This document shows positions 14,725 to 22,649 of a stretch of DNA of 41,206 bases, piece by piece (within the stretch, counting starts at the first letter, position 1; each line of letters begins with the position of its first letter). A model generated the notes under the pieces. That model was not told the origin of the DNA, ran no database searches, and was given only the letters and a program-made list of their open reading frames with translations. The stretch comes from JBCBEX01 sp038528235 (GTDB lineage: Bacteria > Bacteroidota > Rhodothermia > Rhodothermales > Rubricoccaceae). Made by a program: the position numbers and the translations under genes. The stretch is taken from the NCBI GenBank assembly GCA_038528235.1, contig JBCBEX010000034.1, positions 1 to 41,206 on the forward strand, read 5' to 3'.

Positions 14725-15873
14725 CTACCGCTCCGCGATGGGCACGATGGTCTTGCCGCGCGGGCCGATGTACTCAGCGCGGGGGCGGATGAGACGGTTG
14801 TCCTCCCACTGCTCCAGCAGGTTGGCCGTCCAGCCCGCCGTGCGGCTGACGGCGAAGATCGTCGTGTAGAGGTCCGGTTCGATGCCGAGGAGGTAGTAGA
14901 CCGACGCCGAGAAGAAGTCGACGTTTGGGTTGAGCCCCTTCTCCTCTTTGATGATGGACTGGATGGCAACCGACATCTCGTACCACTTCATCTCGCCTTT
15001 CTCTTCGGAGAGGCCTTCGAGCATGGCCCCGAGGATCTTGGCGCGCGGGTCGAGGGTCCGGTAGACCCGGTGCCCGATGCCCATGACTTTCTCCTTGCGT
15101 GCGAGCTTCTGCTCGATGTACTCCCGCGTGTCGAGGTCGTGGGCATCGATCTCCTGGAGCATCTCCATCACGGCGCGGTTGGCGCCGCCGTGCAGCGGCC
15201 CCTTGAGCGCGCCGATCGCCCCGGCAACAGCCCCATACATATCGGCGAGTGTCGAGCCGATGACGCGGGCGGTGAAGGTCGAGGCGTTGAGGCCGTGGTC
15301 GGCGTGGAGCACGAGGCAGGCGTCCATGACCTCCTCGGCGCGTGCGCCCGGCTCCTCCCCGGTGAGCATGCGCAAGAACTCGAACGCCGTCGAGCCCTCA
15401 GCACGAGGGGTAACAGGCTCTAGCCCTTTGCGCAGCCGATCGAACGCCGCCACGATGGTTGGCATCTTGGCGGTGAGCTTAATCGCCTTGCGATAGCCCG
15501 CCGCCCGGTCGGTGACGTCGGCGTCGGCGTCCGGGTCGAAGGCGGCGAGGTAGCTCACGGCGGTACGCAGGACGGCCATGGGGTTGGCGTCGCGCGGGGT
15601 CGCCCTCAGCAGGTTGGTGACGCCGTCCGGGAGGGCGCGCTCAGCGCGAAGCTGTGCGTTGAGCTCGTCGAGCTGCGCCTGGTTGGGCATCGCGCCATTC
15701 CAGAGCAGGTAGACGGTCTCCTCGAAGCTCGCGTCCCGCGCGAGGTCCTCGATGGTGTAGCCCTGGTAGACGAGCGTGCCCTCGTCGCCGTTGATTGCCG
15801 AGATCTTGGAGTCGAGCGCGACGACGCCCGCGAGGCCGCGTGTGTTGGTGGGGGCAGACGGAGGAGCAGACAT
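14725..15873 (-). CDS. gltA: Citrate synthase
   Basis: 382 residues from ATG 15873; a TTG at 15891 would add six residues and is less likely. Condenses acetyl-CoA and oxaloacetate to citrate at the entry of the TCA cycle. Catalytic residues are visible: H228 in GPLHGGANR, H268 in GIGHRVYRTLDPRAKIL and D319 in NVDFFSASVYY. The length and the 51-residue H-D spacing fit the short homodimeric citrate synthase type of Gram-positives, archaea and many Bacteroidota, rather than the longer hexameric E. coli type. A 2-methylcitrate synthase role cannot be excluded from sequence alone. It lies upstream of the sdh operon on the same strand, a sensible TCA neighbour, with 351 bases between. Confidence 0.95.
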   Translation of the reverse strand: MSAPPSAPTNTRGLAGVVALDSKISAINGDEGTLVYQGYTIEDLARDASFEETVYLLWNGAMPNQAQLDELNAQLRAERALPDGVTNLLRATPRDANPMAVLRTAVSYLAAFDPDADADVTDRAAGYRKAIKLTAKMPTIVAAFDRLRKGLEPVTPRAEGSTAFEFLRMLTGEEPGARAEEVMDACLVLHADHGLNASTFTARVIGSTLADMYGAVAGAIGALKGPLHGGANRAVMEMLQEIDAHDLDTREYIEQKLARKEKVMGIGHRVYRTLDPRAKILGAMLEGLSEEKGEMKWYEMSVAIQSIIKEEKGLNPNVDFFSASVYYLLGIEPDLYTTIFAVSRTAGWTANLLEQWEDNRLIRPRAEYIGPRGKTIVPIAER

Positions 15874-16746
15874 AGCAGCTAGCACGGACAAAAACCAATA
15901 ATACCTGGGGGCGTGCCGAAGCCACGCGACAAAGGGCGCGGCGACTGCCCGGACCCGCGTGCGGGCAGAGGCACGTGCTCGCTAGAATAGCCGATGCACC
16001 CACCAATTGCCGAGCCTACGGAGCCTACGGAAGCGGTTTCGCGCAAACTTTGCGGGTGCTGCCAGCCGGGGACTAGGGCGCGGGGACCTTACGGCTAGGT
16101 GGGCAATACCATCCAACGAGGCACGCTGTGCGAGCCTTTTGCTTTGTGCCTTCGCATGGAGTCCTGCAGGTGCACTGGTCCCACGTGCCATTTGCCAACA
16201 CGCAGCATTGCGACGCCTTACAAGCTCAGCGTACCTTCACCCATTGCTCGAACGTGCACCCGCAGCGCTCACGCACTGCCAGCTCCTAAGCTTCTCGGTC
16301 GCCGCTCCCTGACGCACCTCATCCTGGCGTCGGCCGAGACACCACCAGGCTTACGGCGCACCGAGCACCCCGTTTTCTCGGGAGGCTTCGTCACTGAGGA
16401 CGGACGCCGCCCTGCAATGCGCTCGATGGGCGTGTTGCCTACCTACCGCTAGCCTTCGTGCTGCTTCGTTTTATTCATCGTCTCGTGCGCCTCTTGGCTG
16501 TCGGAGTTGGGCCTCTCGCCCAACGTCCCGCGCAGGTCGGCACGGACGTCTCCGGTCTGGCTCTAGGCCGCCTGTCCGCTGCGGAAGGGTTCCGCGGCGC
16601 ATCCACCCTCCGCACGGCGGGACGTGCCCCAGGCATGTGCCTGGGGGTACCTCCAAGCGTCGTGGCGGTCAGGGTGCTCCTGCCGCTACGACGCGGTGGA
16701 GACGACGGGCACGTGCAGCACGGCCGCTCCTGTCTACCCTTCTTGT
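15874..16746. other. Divergent gltA / RNase E/G spacer
   Basis: 873 bases between the divergent gltA and RNase E/G starts. Several short open frames cross it (for example 16007-16312 and 16099-16452, plus), but none has a recognisable fold, signal or ribosome-binding site, and I do not call them. The proximal part of the RNase side carries three hairpins (listed separately). A tandem gagcctacg/gagcctacgg duplication lies near 16012-16031. No tRNA or known RNA family was recognised. Confidence 0.6.
16506..16646 (+). promoter_or_regulatory. Three-hairpin leader in front of RNase E/G
   Basis: Perfect stems are seen at 16506-16524 (GTTGGGC-CTCTC-GCCCAAC), 16581-16595 (GCGGAA-GGG-TTCCGC) and 16627-16646 (CCCCAGGCA-TG-TGCCTGGGG). 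The last ends 100 bases before the RNase start codon. In enterobacteria the rne leader is structured and mediates autoregulation by RNase E; a similar role here is inference from position only. Confidence 0.4.
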
Positions 16747-19700
16747 ATGTCCAAGGAAATCATCATCAACGCGAGCAAGGACCGCTCGCGCATCGCCATC
16801 GTGGAGGATGGAGAGCTCGTGGAGCTCTACGTCGAAAACCCGGATAACGTCCGGACGATTGGCAACATATATCTCGGCCGCGTCCGCAAGATCATGCCCG
16901 CCATCCGTGCGGCGTTTGTGGACATCGGCCAGCAGCAGGACGCCTTCCTGCACTTCTCCGACCTGACGGACAACGTTCCTGAGTTGCTCGCCATCGCGGC
17001 GGGTGACATCCCGGATGCGCGCAGCCTGATGAAGGCGCCGAAGTCGCTCCAGGCCAGCGAGGACGACGACACCGCGACCGCAGACCTCGAGATGGAGTCG
17101 GACGACGAGCGCCGCAACCGCCAGCGCCGCGAGCAGACCAAGCGCCGCCGCGGTCGCCGCGGCGGTCGCCGCCGCGGCGGTCGCAATCGAGGGGGCGATA
17201 ATCGCCGCTCGGAGGAGGAAGAGGAGGAGTCGACACCGCGCGCCCGGCGCACCTCGCCCTACGTGATCGACCTCACGTCGCAGCCTGCCAAGCCATCGAA
17301 GTCTGCGAAGCCGTCTAAGCCTGCGCGCTCCGACGAAGCCGCGTCAGGGGACACCGCGACGGCAGAGCGTCCGTCCGAGACGGCGAACAACGGGGCCGAG
17401 GCGGCGACGGATTCGACGCCGCGCGCCGAAGCGTCCAGCGACGCTGCGTCCAATGAGAAGGGCAACGCCAAGCGCAGCACCCGTAGCCGCTCGCGCCGCT
17501 CGAAGCAGAGCGATGCCGCGCCGGACGAGCAGGCACCGAGCGTCGACACCGCGCAGGCCGAGGCTACTCAGGCCGAGGCTGCTCAGGCCGATGTGGTGGA
17601 GGATGTAGCCGACGAAGCACCGGCGGACACAGCGCCGACGAAGCAAAAGCCCGCGCGCCGTTCCTCAGGACCGCGCCGTCGCAGCCAGCGCCGCAGCGAG
17701 CGTACTGATGCGGAAGCACCCGGCGCCGACGCGCCGGTCGCAGACAGCGCTGAGGCGTCGGAGCCGGAAGCGAAGTCGCTCCAGAACGGCGAAGCTGAGG
17801 CCGACGAGCAGGAGGCCCCGTCGCGCCGCTCTCGGGGTCGTGGTGGTCGCCGCCGCTCGGACCAAGACGTAGCGCCGACGGCCGACACCGCGCAGGGCGA
17901 GACGCCTGAGGAAACGGACGACGACCAGCCTACCGCTAAGACCGAGCCGCAGCGCCGCAGCCGTTCTGGTGGGGAGCGCTCCGGTGGACGCCGCTCGTCG
18001 CGCCGTCGCTCGGAGACGCAGGACGAGTCACGGGACACGGCGTCGGATGACGCGCCCTCGGCGAAGCAGGACACCGCGCCGCCGAACGCCGACAGCCAAG
18101 GCGCCGATGGCGAGGACGCAGACGACCAGGACGCTGCCAGCAAGGGCGGTCGGTCGCGTCGCTCGCGCGGGCGCCGCGGCGGGCGAGGCCGCAACCGAAG
18201 CCGCGCCAAGGCCGACGACGCGCAGCAGCCGACTTCTGAGCAGAAGGCGTCGGAGCAGAAGACATCAGGGCGAAAGGCCACGTCTCGTGGAGCGTCGGCC
18301 AAGCAGGCGTCCAAGAGCGAGAAGCAAGACGCGCCCAAGTCGTCGTCGCCGCGCTCGCAGCGGTCGTCGAAGCCGTCCGGCAAGTCTTCCTCCAAGGAGT
18401 CCAACGGCGAGGCACGGCCTATCGCGATGGTCGCCTCGTCGAAGCGCGCCGAGGACTACCTCCAGCGCGACCAGAACATCCTCGTCAAGATCATCAAGGA
18501 GCCGATCTCGGCGAAGGGCAGCCGCATCTCTACGGACATCTCGCTCGCCGGGCGTTTCATGGTGCTCGTGCCGATGGCCGACTACGTGGCCGTCTCGAAG
18601 AAGATCGAGTCGTCGAAGGAGCGCCGCCGCCTGCGCTCGCTCGCAAGCAGCCTCCGGCCCGAAGGCTTCGGCATCATCGTCCGCACCGTCGCCGACGGCC
18701 GCGACGCGAAGGCCCTCGACACCGACCTCCGCCTGCTCCTCGACAAGTGGCGCTCCATCGAGAAGCAACTCCGCGACAAGGTCAAGCCGCCCGCTGCGCT
18801 CTACGAGGACGTCAACATGGTGTCGTCGATCATCCGCGACCTGTTCACGGACGACTTCGACCGCATCCTCATCGACGACCCGAAGCTCTACCGCAACGTG
18901 AAGGGCTACATCGAGGCCGTCGCGCCGCAGATGGCCAAGAACGTGCAGCTCTACAAGGGCCGTCAGGGCATCTTCCGCTCGGCCAGCATCGAGCGCTCCG
19001 TCGAAGAGGCGTTCTCGCCGCGCGTGAACATGAAGTCGGGCGGCTACCTCTTCATCGAGCACACCGAGGCGATGCACGTCGTGGACGTGAACTCGGGCCG
19101 CGCCGGTCGCGGGAAGTCGCAGGCGCAGAACCTCCTCGACGTGAACCTGGAGGCCGCCCGTGAGATCGCCAAGCAACTCCGCCTGCGCGACCTCGGCGGC
19201 ATCATCTGCGTCGACTTCATCGACATGCGGCTCGACAGCCACCGCCGCAAGCTCTACGACACCCTCAAGCAGGAATTCCGCAAGGACCGCGCGGTGACGA
19301 AGCTGCTCCCGATGAGCGACTTTGGCGTGGTGCAGATCACGCGCCAGCGCCTCCGCCCGAGCATCACCGCCGACGGCGATGGCCAGAACGGCCAGGAAGC
19401 CGCTGGGGCTGGTGAGATCGTACAGAGCGACCGCACGCGCCGCGAGATCGACCGCATCGCCCGCGAAGAGCAGACGACGGTGGTGACCGAGGCAACGCTG
19501 CACGAAGCACCGGCCACGTCGAAGTCGGCACCTGCAACAGAGGCCGAGGACTCCCGGTCGGCCGCTGAGGTGGTGACCCACCTGGAAGCGTGGCTGCGCC
19601 ACTACCGCGACAACGTCGGCGAGAAGCATAAGCACCGGCCCATCGTGGTGCGCGTCCACCCGTTCATGGCGGCGTTCCTCAAACGCGGCATTCCGAGCAT

Positions 19701-19845
19701 GCTCCTCCGCTGGCGCATGCGTTACCGCGCCCCCCGCTTCGAGGTCGACGTGACCGACGACGTGAACCCGCTCACGTTCGAAGTGCGCGATAGAAAGTCG
19801 GGGAAGGACCTCACGAAGAAGTACGCCGTCCAGAGTGGCAAGTAA
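16747..19845 (+). CDS. rng: Ribonuclease E/G with a giant disordered insertion in the S1 domain
   Basis: 1032 residues, about twice a normal RNase G. An endoribonuclease for rRNA/mRNA processing. The first half of the S1 domain is at 1-73 (IGNIYLGRVRKIMPAIRAAF, DAFLHFSDL). It breaks off at about residue 95 and resumes near 565 (DQNILVKIIKEPISAKGSRI). Between them lie about 465 low-complexity residues: Arg/Gly boxes (RRGRRGGRRRGG), many Ser-Arg-Arg words, acidic Ala/Asp/Glu spacers and Lys/Ser runs. The DNase I-like catalytic part follows, with Mg ligands D780 (VVDVNSGR) and D823 (CVDFIDM), 43 apart exactly as D303/D346 of E. coli RNase E. No CPxC zinc-link follows RQRLRPSI; an acidic Gly/Ala/Glu stretch replaces it. 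ATG 16747 starts on the family motif; a 41-codon open extension upstream is leader sequence. First gene of a possible three-gene unit. Confidence 0.95.
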   Translation: MSKEIIINASKDRSRIAIVEDGELVELYVENPDNVRTIGNIYLGRVRKIMPAIRAAFVDIGQQQDAFLHFSDLTDNVPELLAIAAGDIPDARSLMKAPKSLQASEDDDTATADLEMESDDERRNRQRREQTKRRRGRRGGRRRGGRNRGGDNRRSEEEEEESTPRARRTSPYVIDLTSQPAKPSKSAKPSKPARSDEAASGDTATAERPSETANNGAEAATDSTPRAEASSDAASNEKGNAKRSTRSRSRRSKQSDAAPDEQAPSVDTAQAEATQAEAAQADVVEDVADEAPADTAPTKQKPARRSSGPRRRSQRRSERTDAEAPGADAPVADSAEASEPEAKSLQNGEAEADEQEAPSRRSRGRGGRRRSDQDVAPTADTAQGETPEETDDDQPTAKTEPQRRSRSGGERSGGRRSSRRRSETQDESRDTASDDAPSAKQDTAPPNADSQGADGEDADDQDAASKGGRSRRSRGRRGGRGRNRSRAKADDAQQPTSEQKASEQKTSGRKATSRGASAKQASKSEKQDAPKSSSPRSQRSSKPSGKSSSKESNGEARPIAMVASSKRAEDYLQRDQNILVKIIKEPISAKGSRISTDISLAGRFMVLVPMADYVAVSKKIESSKERRRLRSLASSLRPEGFGIIVRTVADGRDAKALDTDLRLLLDKWRSIEKQLRDKVKPPAALYEDVNMVSSIIRDLFTDDFDRILIDDPKLYRNVKGYIEAVAPQMAKNVQLYKGRQGIFRSASIERSVEEAFSPRVNMKSGGYLFIEHTEAMHVVDVNSGRAGRGKSQAQNLLDVNLEAAREIAKQLRLRDLGGIICVDFIDMRLDSHRRKLYDTLKQEFRKDRAVTKLLPMSDFGVVQITRQRLRPSITADGDGQNGQEAAGAGEIVQSDRTRREIDRIAREEQTTVVTEATLHEAPATSKSAPATEAEDSRSAAEVVTHLEAWLRHYRDNVGEKHKHRPIVVRVHPFMAAFLKRGIPSMLLRWRMRYRAPRFEVDVTDDVNPLTFEVRDRKSGKDLTKKYAVQSGK

Positions 19846-19906
19846 CAAGAAGCAAGTGGCAAGGCGTGCTGAATGCGGCCTTGCCACTTGTCACTTGCCA
19901 CTTGAT
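19835..19906. repeat. Word-repeat palindrome overlapping the 3' end of RNase E/G
   Basis: Left half: agtggcaag and caagtggcaag words, starting inside the last codons of the RNase gene. Right half: cttgcca cttgtca cttgcca cttgatc, a 7-base periodic inverse. The core is a perfect 13-bp stem CAAGTGGCAAGGC (19853-19865) / GCCTTGCCACTTG (19878-19890) with a 12-base loop. No T tract follows, so it is not a standard terminator. Confidence 0.65.
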
Positions 19907-19917
19907 CCTACTCTGCC

Positions 19918-20211
19918 ATGAAACCCGCCGCCGTCGTCCGCGCGCTCGAAGAGGCCGTCACGCAACTCGGCGTGCGGGTGCGCTACGAACGCGGCACCTT
20001 CCGAGGCGGACGCTGCGTGGTCGGCGACGAGGAGCAGGTCGTGCTCAACCGTCGGCTGCCGGTAGAAACGCACGTCGATGTGCTCGCGGCGTGCCTGCGC
20101 GAACTGCCGCACGAGACGGTCTACCTGCGTCCCACCATCCGGGCGATCCTCGAAGATGCCTGGACGCGCCAGGCCCGCAGGCAGGTCGACCAGACTGAGT
20201 TGGAGGAATGA
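19918..20211 (+). CDS. Small conserved hypothetical protein downstream of RNase E/G
   Basis: 97 residues, no signal peptide or membrane helix, no Cys-based metal site. The sequence has an amphipathic start (VVRALEEAVTQLGVRVRYERG), a basic-glycine turn (TFRGGRCVVGDEEQVVLNRRLP) and a helical tail (HVDVLAACLRELPHETVYLRPTIRAILEDAW). The FRGGRC ... VVLNRRLP pattern looks like a small conserved family, but I cannot name it or its role. It lies 72 bases after the RNase gene, behind the palindromic repeat, and its stop overlaps the next start (ATGA at 20208-20211), so the two are translationally coupled. Confidence 0.75.
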   Translation: MKPAAVVRALEEAVTQLGVRVRYERGTFRGGRCVVGDEEQVVLNRRLPVETHVDVLAACLRELPHETVYLRPTIRAILEDAWTRQARRQVDQTELEE

Positions 20212-21230
20212 GACGTACTCTGCTCGTGCTCGGTCTTCTGGCGATGGCACTACCCACGGCAGCGCAGGTCCCGTTCGGCGCGGTGTCGTCCGACACAACG
20301 CATGCGCTGGGACTCCCGCGCTGCACCTCCCAGACAACCGAGCGCGCCACGACGCAGGTGTGTCTCGGCTTCGACGACGACGAAACGCTCGTGGTGACGG
20401 TCGAGCGAGGCACGGTGGAGACGGCGCGGTGGGCTTACCTCGGCGCGCCGTCGCTGCTCGACCTCCGCGCGTTTGTGCTTCCCAGCACGGACACGACCGA
20501 GGCCGTGCTCGCGGCGACGCTCGACGCCGTCTCAAACGGGATGGGCGTGAGCTACTGGACCGCGACGGTGCTTCGCGACGGCATCCCAGCGTATCGCTTC
20601 CGCGTCGAGGAGTTCGGCGAGGCGGGCGGTAGCTTCGTCGCAGCGGACGACGACCTCGTGATTTGGGCGACGGAGTGGGTCGGCGGTCCTGATCCCACCG
20701 GTGAGCGCGGCGAGGGGCTCTACTTCGCCGGGCGCCCCTTCGCCGTCACGCCGGATGGCCTCACGCCCCGCAGCGATCTTGACCTGCGCGCGCGGCGCTT
20801 CCTGGAGAGCTTTGTCCGCGACGACCGTGGCCCCGTCGCCTGGCTGCTCGACGAGCGCACCGAGACGCGCCCGGAGGACCCGGCTCTGACCGGCTGCACG
20901 AGTACGAGCGAGATCGTCGTGCTCGCCGGCGTTGAAGCTGCGACGGACGAGTGGCGGCAGCCGTTCACCCGTGCGGTGCTGGAAAGCACCGAAGCGGACT
21001 CGCTCCACGCGGAGACGTTGGCTCTGGGCTTGCCGACCTACACGGAATCCGGCACCGGCGTGCCCTACATCGGCGATGTAGCGACCGATCGGCTCTTCCC
21101 GTCAGGCTATGTGCCAGACCTGACGGCCTACCTCGGCCAGCCCCTCCGCCTTGAAACCTGCACCGACGACGACCTCGTCAAGACACGCGTGCTCTGGGTC
21201 GAGAACGTGAGCACTCGCGCGGCGCGATAG
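20208..21230 (+). CDS. Secreted hypothetical protein
   Basis: 340 residues. The N-terminus is a Sec signal peptide (RRTLLVLGLLAMALPTAAQ). The mature part is acidic and has few Cys (PRCTSQ, QVCLGF, TGCTSTSE, LETCTDD), which could pair as disulfides in the periplasm. No known domain, T9SS sorting domain or lipobox is seen. GGAGGA sits immediately before the ATG, unusually clear for this genome, and overlaps the end of the upstream gene, so it is co-translated with it. A convergent tatC ends 16 bases after its stop. Function unknown. Confidence 0.8.
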   Translation: MRRTLLVLGLLAMALPTAAQVPFGAVSSDTTHALGLPRCTSQTTERATTQVCLGFDDDETLVVTVERGTVETARWAYLGAPSLLDLRAFVLPSTDTTEAVLAATLDAVSNGMGVSYWTATVLRDGIPAYRFRVEEFGEAGGSFVAADDDLVIWATEWVGGPDPTGERGEGLYFAGRPFAVTPDGLTPRSDLDLRARRFLESFVRDDRGPVAWLLDERTETRPEDPALTGCTSTSEIVVLAGVEAATDEWRQPFTRAVLESTEADSLHAETLALGLPTYTESGTGVPYIGDVATDRLFPSGYVPDLTAYLGQPLRLETCTDDDLVKTRVLWVENVSTRAAR

Positions 21231-21246
21231 GCGTCACCGTCGCGCC

Positions 21247-22164
21247 CTACATCTGGTCGAGGCGTGGGCCAGCGTTGCGTGCAGCGGCCGCTTTGGCAGC
21301 CTCGGCTTCGAGCTTGGCGAGGTCCTTCGCGCGGCGGCGCTCCACCACACCGCAAAGCCAGATCGAGCCTTCGTAGAGCAGCAGCATCGGCCCGGCCATC
21401 AGCGCTTGGCTGAACGGGTCCGGCGGCGTCAGGAATGCCGCGATGATGAGGATCACAATGAGCGCATATTTCCGCGCGAGCCGCAGCCACGCCTGCGTGA
21501 TCGCGCCGATCTTGGCGAGGAAGTAGACCACCACGGGCAACTCGAACAGGATCGCTGCGCCAAACGTCGTCGTGGTGATCATCGAGAAGTAGCGCGCGAT
21601 GTCGAACTCGTTGATGATCGAGCCTGAGATCACGAAGCCCGCGAAGAACTGCAGCGAGAGCGGCATCAGCGCGAGATAGCCGAAGCTCGCCCCCAGTGCG
21701 AAAAACACCGCTGCGAACACGGCCGCGAAGCGAAGGCCTTCCTTCTCCTGGTCGTAGAGGCCCGGCTCGATGAACTTCCAGAACTGGTAGATCACCATCG
21801 GCATGGCAATCAGGATGCCGACAGCCAGCACTGTCCCGAAATAGGCGAAGAACTGCCCCGTGATCGTCCGATTCTGAAGGACGATCTCCTTGGCGTCCAT
21901 GCGGAAGACCTCGTAGACGAAGAAGTCGGTTCGCGTCGGCGCGAGCAGGATCTCGTCGATGACCCACTCGGCGAAGAAGAGGCACGCTGCCGAGCAGACG
22001 AGCACCGCGCCGAGCGCCTTGAAGATGCGCCAGCGCAACTCCTCAAGATGGTCGAGGAACGGCATCTCGCCCTCCTGCGGGACCATCGGGTTGGGCAGTC
22101 CCGCCGCCGCTCCGTCGCCCGAAGCGCCCGCTTTCTTCCGGAACGGGTTCGTGGTGAGTTTCAT
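21247..22164 (-). CDS. tatC: Sec-independent protein translocase TatC
   Basis: 305 residues. Core receptor of the twin-arginine translocase, which moves folded proteins across the inner membrane. Visible: a cytoplasmic N-terminus with HLEELRWRIFKAL (about 38-50), the conserved FWKFIEPGLYDQEKEG loop, FELPVVVYFL, FLTPPDPFSQALMAGPMLLLYE and six hydrophobic segments. It is longer than E. coli TatC (258), because of an about 35-residue N-terminal Ala/Gly-rich head, an extended first periplasmic loop (TRTDFFVYEVFRMDAKEIVLQNRTI) as in other Bacteroidota, and a charged Ala/Lys/Arg tail. TatA/TatB are not in the window. It ends 16 bases from the convergent secreted-protein gene. Confidence 0.95.
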   Translation of the reverse strand: MKLTTNPFRKKAGASGDGAAAGLPNPMVPQEGEMPFLDHLEELRWRIFKALGAVLVCSAACLFFAEWVIDEILLAPTRTDFFVYEVFRMDAKEIVLQNRTITGQFFAYFGTVLAVGILIAMPMVIYQFWKFIEPGLYDQEKEGLRFAAVFAAVFFALGASFGYLALMPLSLQFFAGFVISGSIINEFDIARYFSMITTTTFGAAILFELPVVVYFLAKIGAITQAWLRLARKYALIVILIIAAFLTPPDPFSQALMAGPMLLLYEGSIWLCGVVERRRAKDLAKLEAEAAKAAAARNAGPRLDQM

Positions 22165-22174
22165 CCGCCAGGGC

Positions 22175-22209
22175 GGGTGTGAAGGTGTATGGGTATGAAC
22201 GTGTGAACG
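22175..22209. repeat. Short word repeat in the spacer before tatC
   Basis: gtgtgaag gtgtatg ggtatgaac gtgtgaacg on the plus strand, between the 108-residue gene's stop and the tatC start (a 55-base gap). It shares the gtgtgaacg word with the sdhA-sdhB spacer but lacks the inverted half. Confidence 0.5.
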
Positions 22210-22219
22210 CTAAGCTCAC

Positions 22220-22546
22220 TCAGCGGAATCGCTGCTCGTGTGCAAGCAGGTGCTCTGGGAAAAGCTCTTCGTAGAGTTCCGAACGAAGACCAACTACATC
22301 AATCCAGAGGGGGTCGCCAAGTTGGTCGGGGCCAAGATCCGTGATGTCTACGCCGATACAGGGCCCTACCTCTCGGCCGTCTGCGCGGGTCACAGTCAGC
22401 GGCGAAATACAGGATGCGTGCTTGTCGCGCCGATAGCGGTCGCTTGGCATAAAGACCCCAGAGGCTACGCCCATAGGCGGGTCGCCTGTCTCAAGGTTTG
22501 ACCGTCCAATGATCTCACCACCAGCATGGATGAGAAAGCGGGCCAT
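22220..22546 (-). CDS. Small hypothetical protein of distinct base composition
   Basis: 108 residues from ATG 22546 (ARFLIHAGGEIIGRSNLETG start). No signal or membrane segment. The text reads like a compact beta-rich domain: GDPPMGVASGVFMPS, a cysteine in KHASCISPL, and GVDITDLGPDQLGDPLWIDVVGL. I suspect a conserved hypothetical family, but I cannot name it. Codon choice is much less GC3-biased than in neighbouring genes (many aat, ata, tat, gat), suggesting recent acquisition or weak expression. It lies 55 bases upstream of tatC on the same strand. Confidence 0.65.
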   Translation of the reverse strand: MARFLIHAGGEIIGRSNLETGDPPMGVASGVFMPSDRYRRDKHASCISPLTVTRADGREVGPCIGVDITDLGPDQLGDPLWIDVVGLRSELYEELFPEHLLAHEQRFR

Positions 22547-22649
22547 ACGAACCGAGTTTGGAGAACCAGAAACAAATGACCAGGGATGAAGGACCCTGAC
22601 TCGGCCTCATCGCCATGCACACGACCTCGTAGCCCTACCTGGGTCGGCC

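Noticed and set aside
16007..16452. Short plus-strand open frames in the gltA / RNase E/G spacer
   Set aside because: No family features, no ribosome site, mixed composition; called as spacer.
18265..19887. 540-codon open frame antisense to the catalytic part of RNase E/G
   Set aside because: Composition is Val/Arg/Ala/Leu/His-rich, as expected for an antisense of high-GC coding DNA; the plus-strand protein has catalytic residues.
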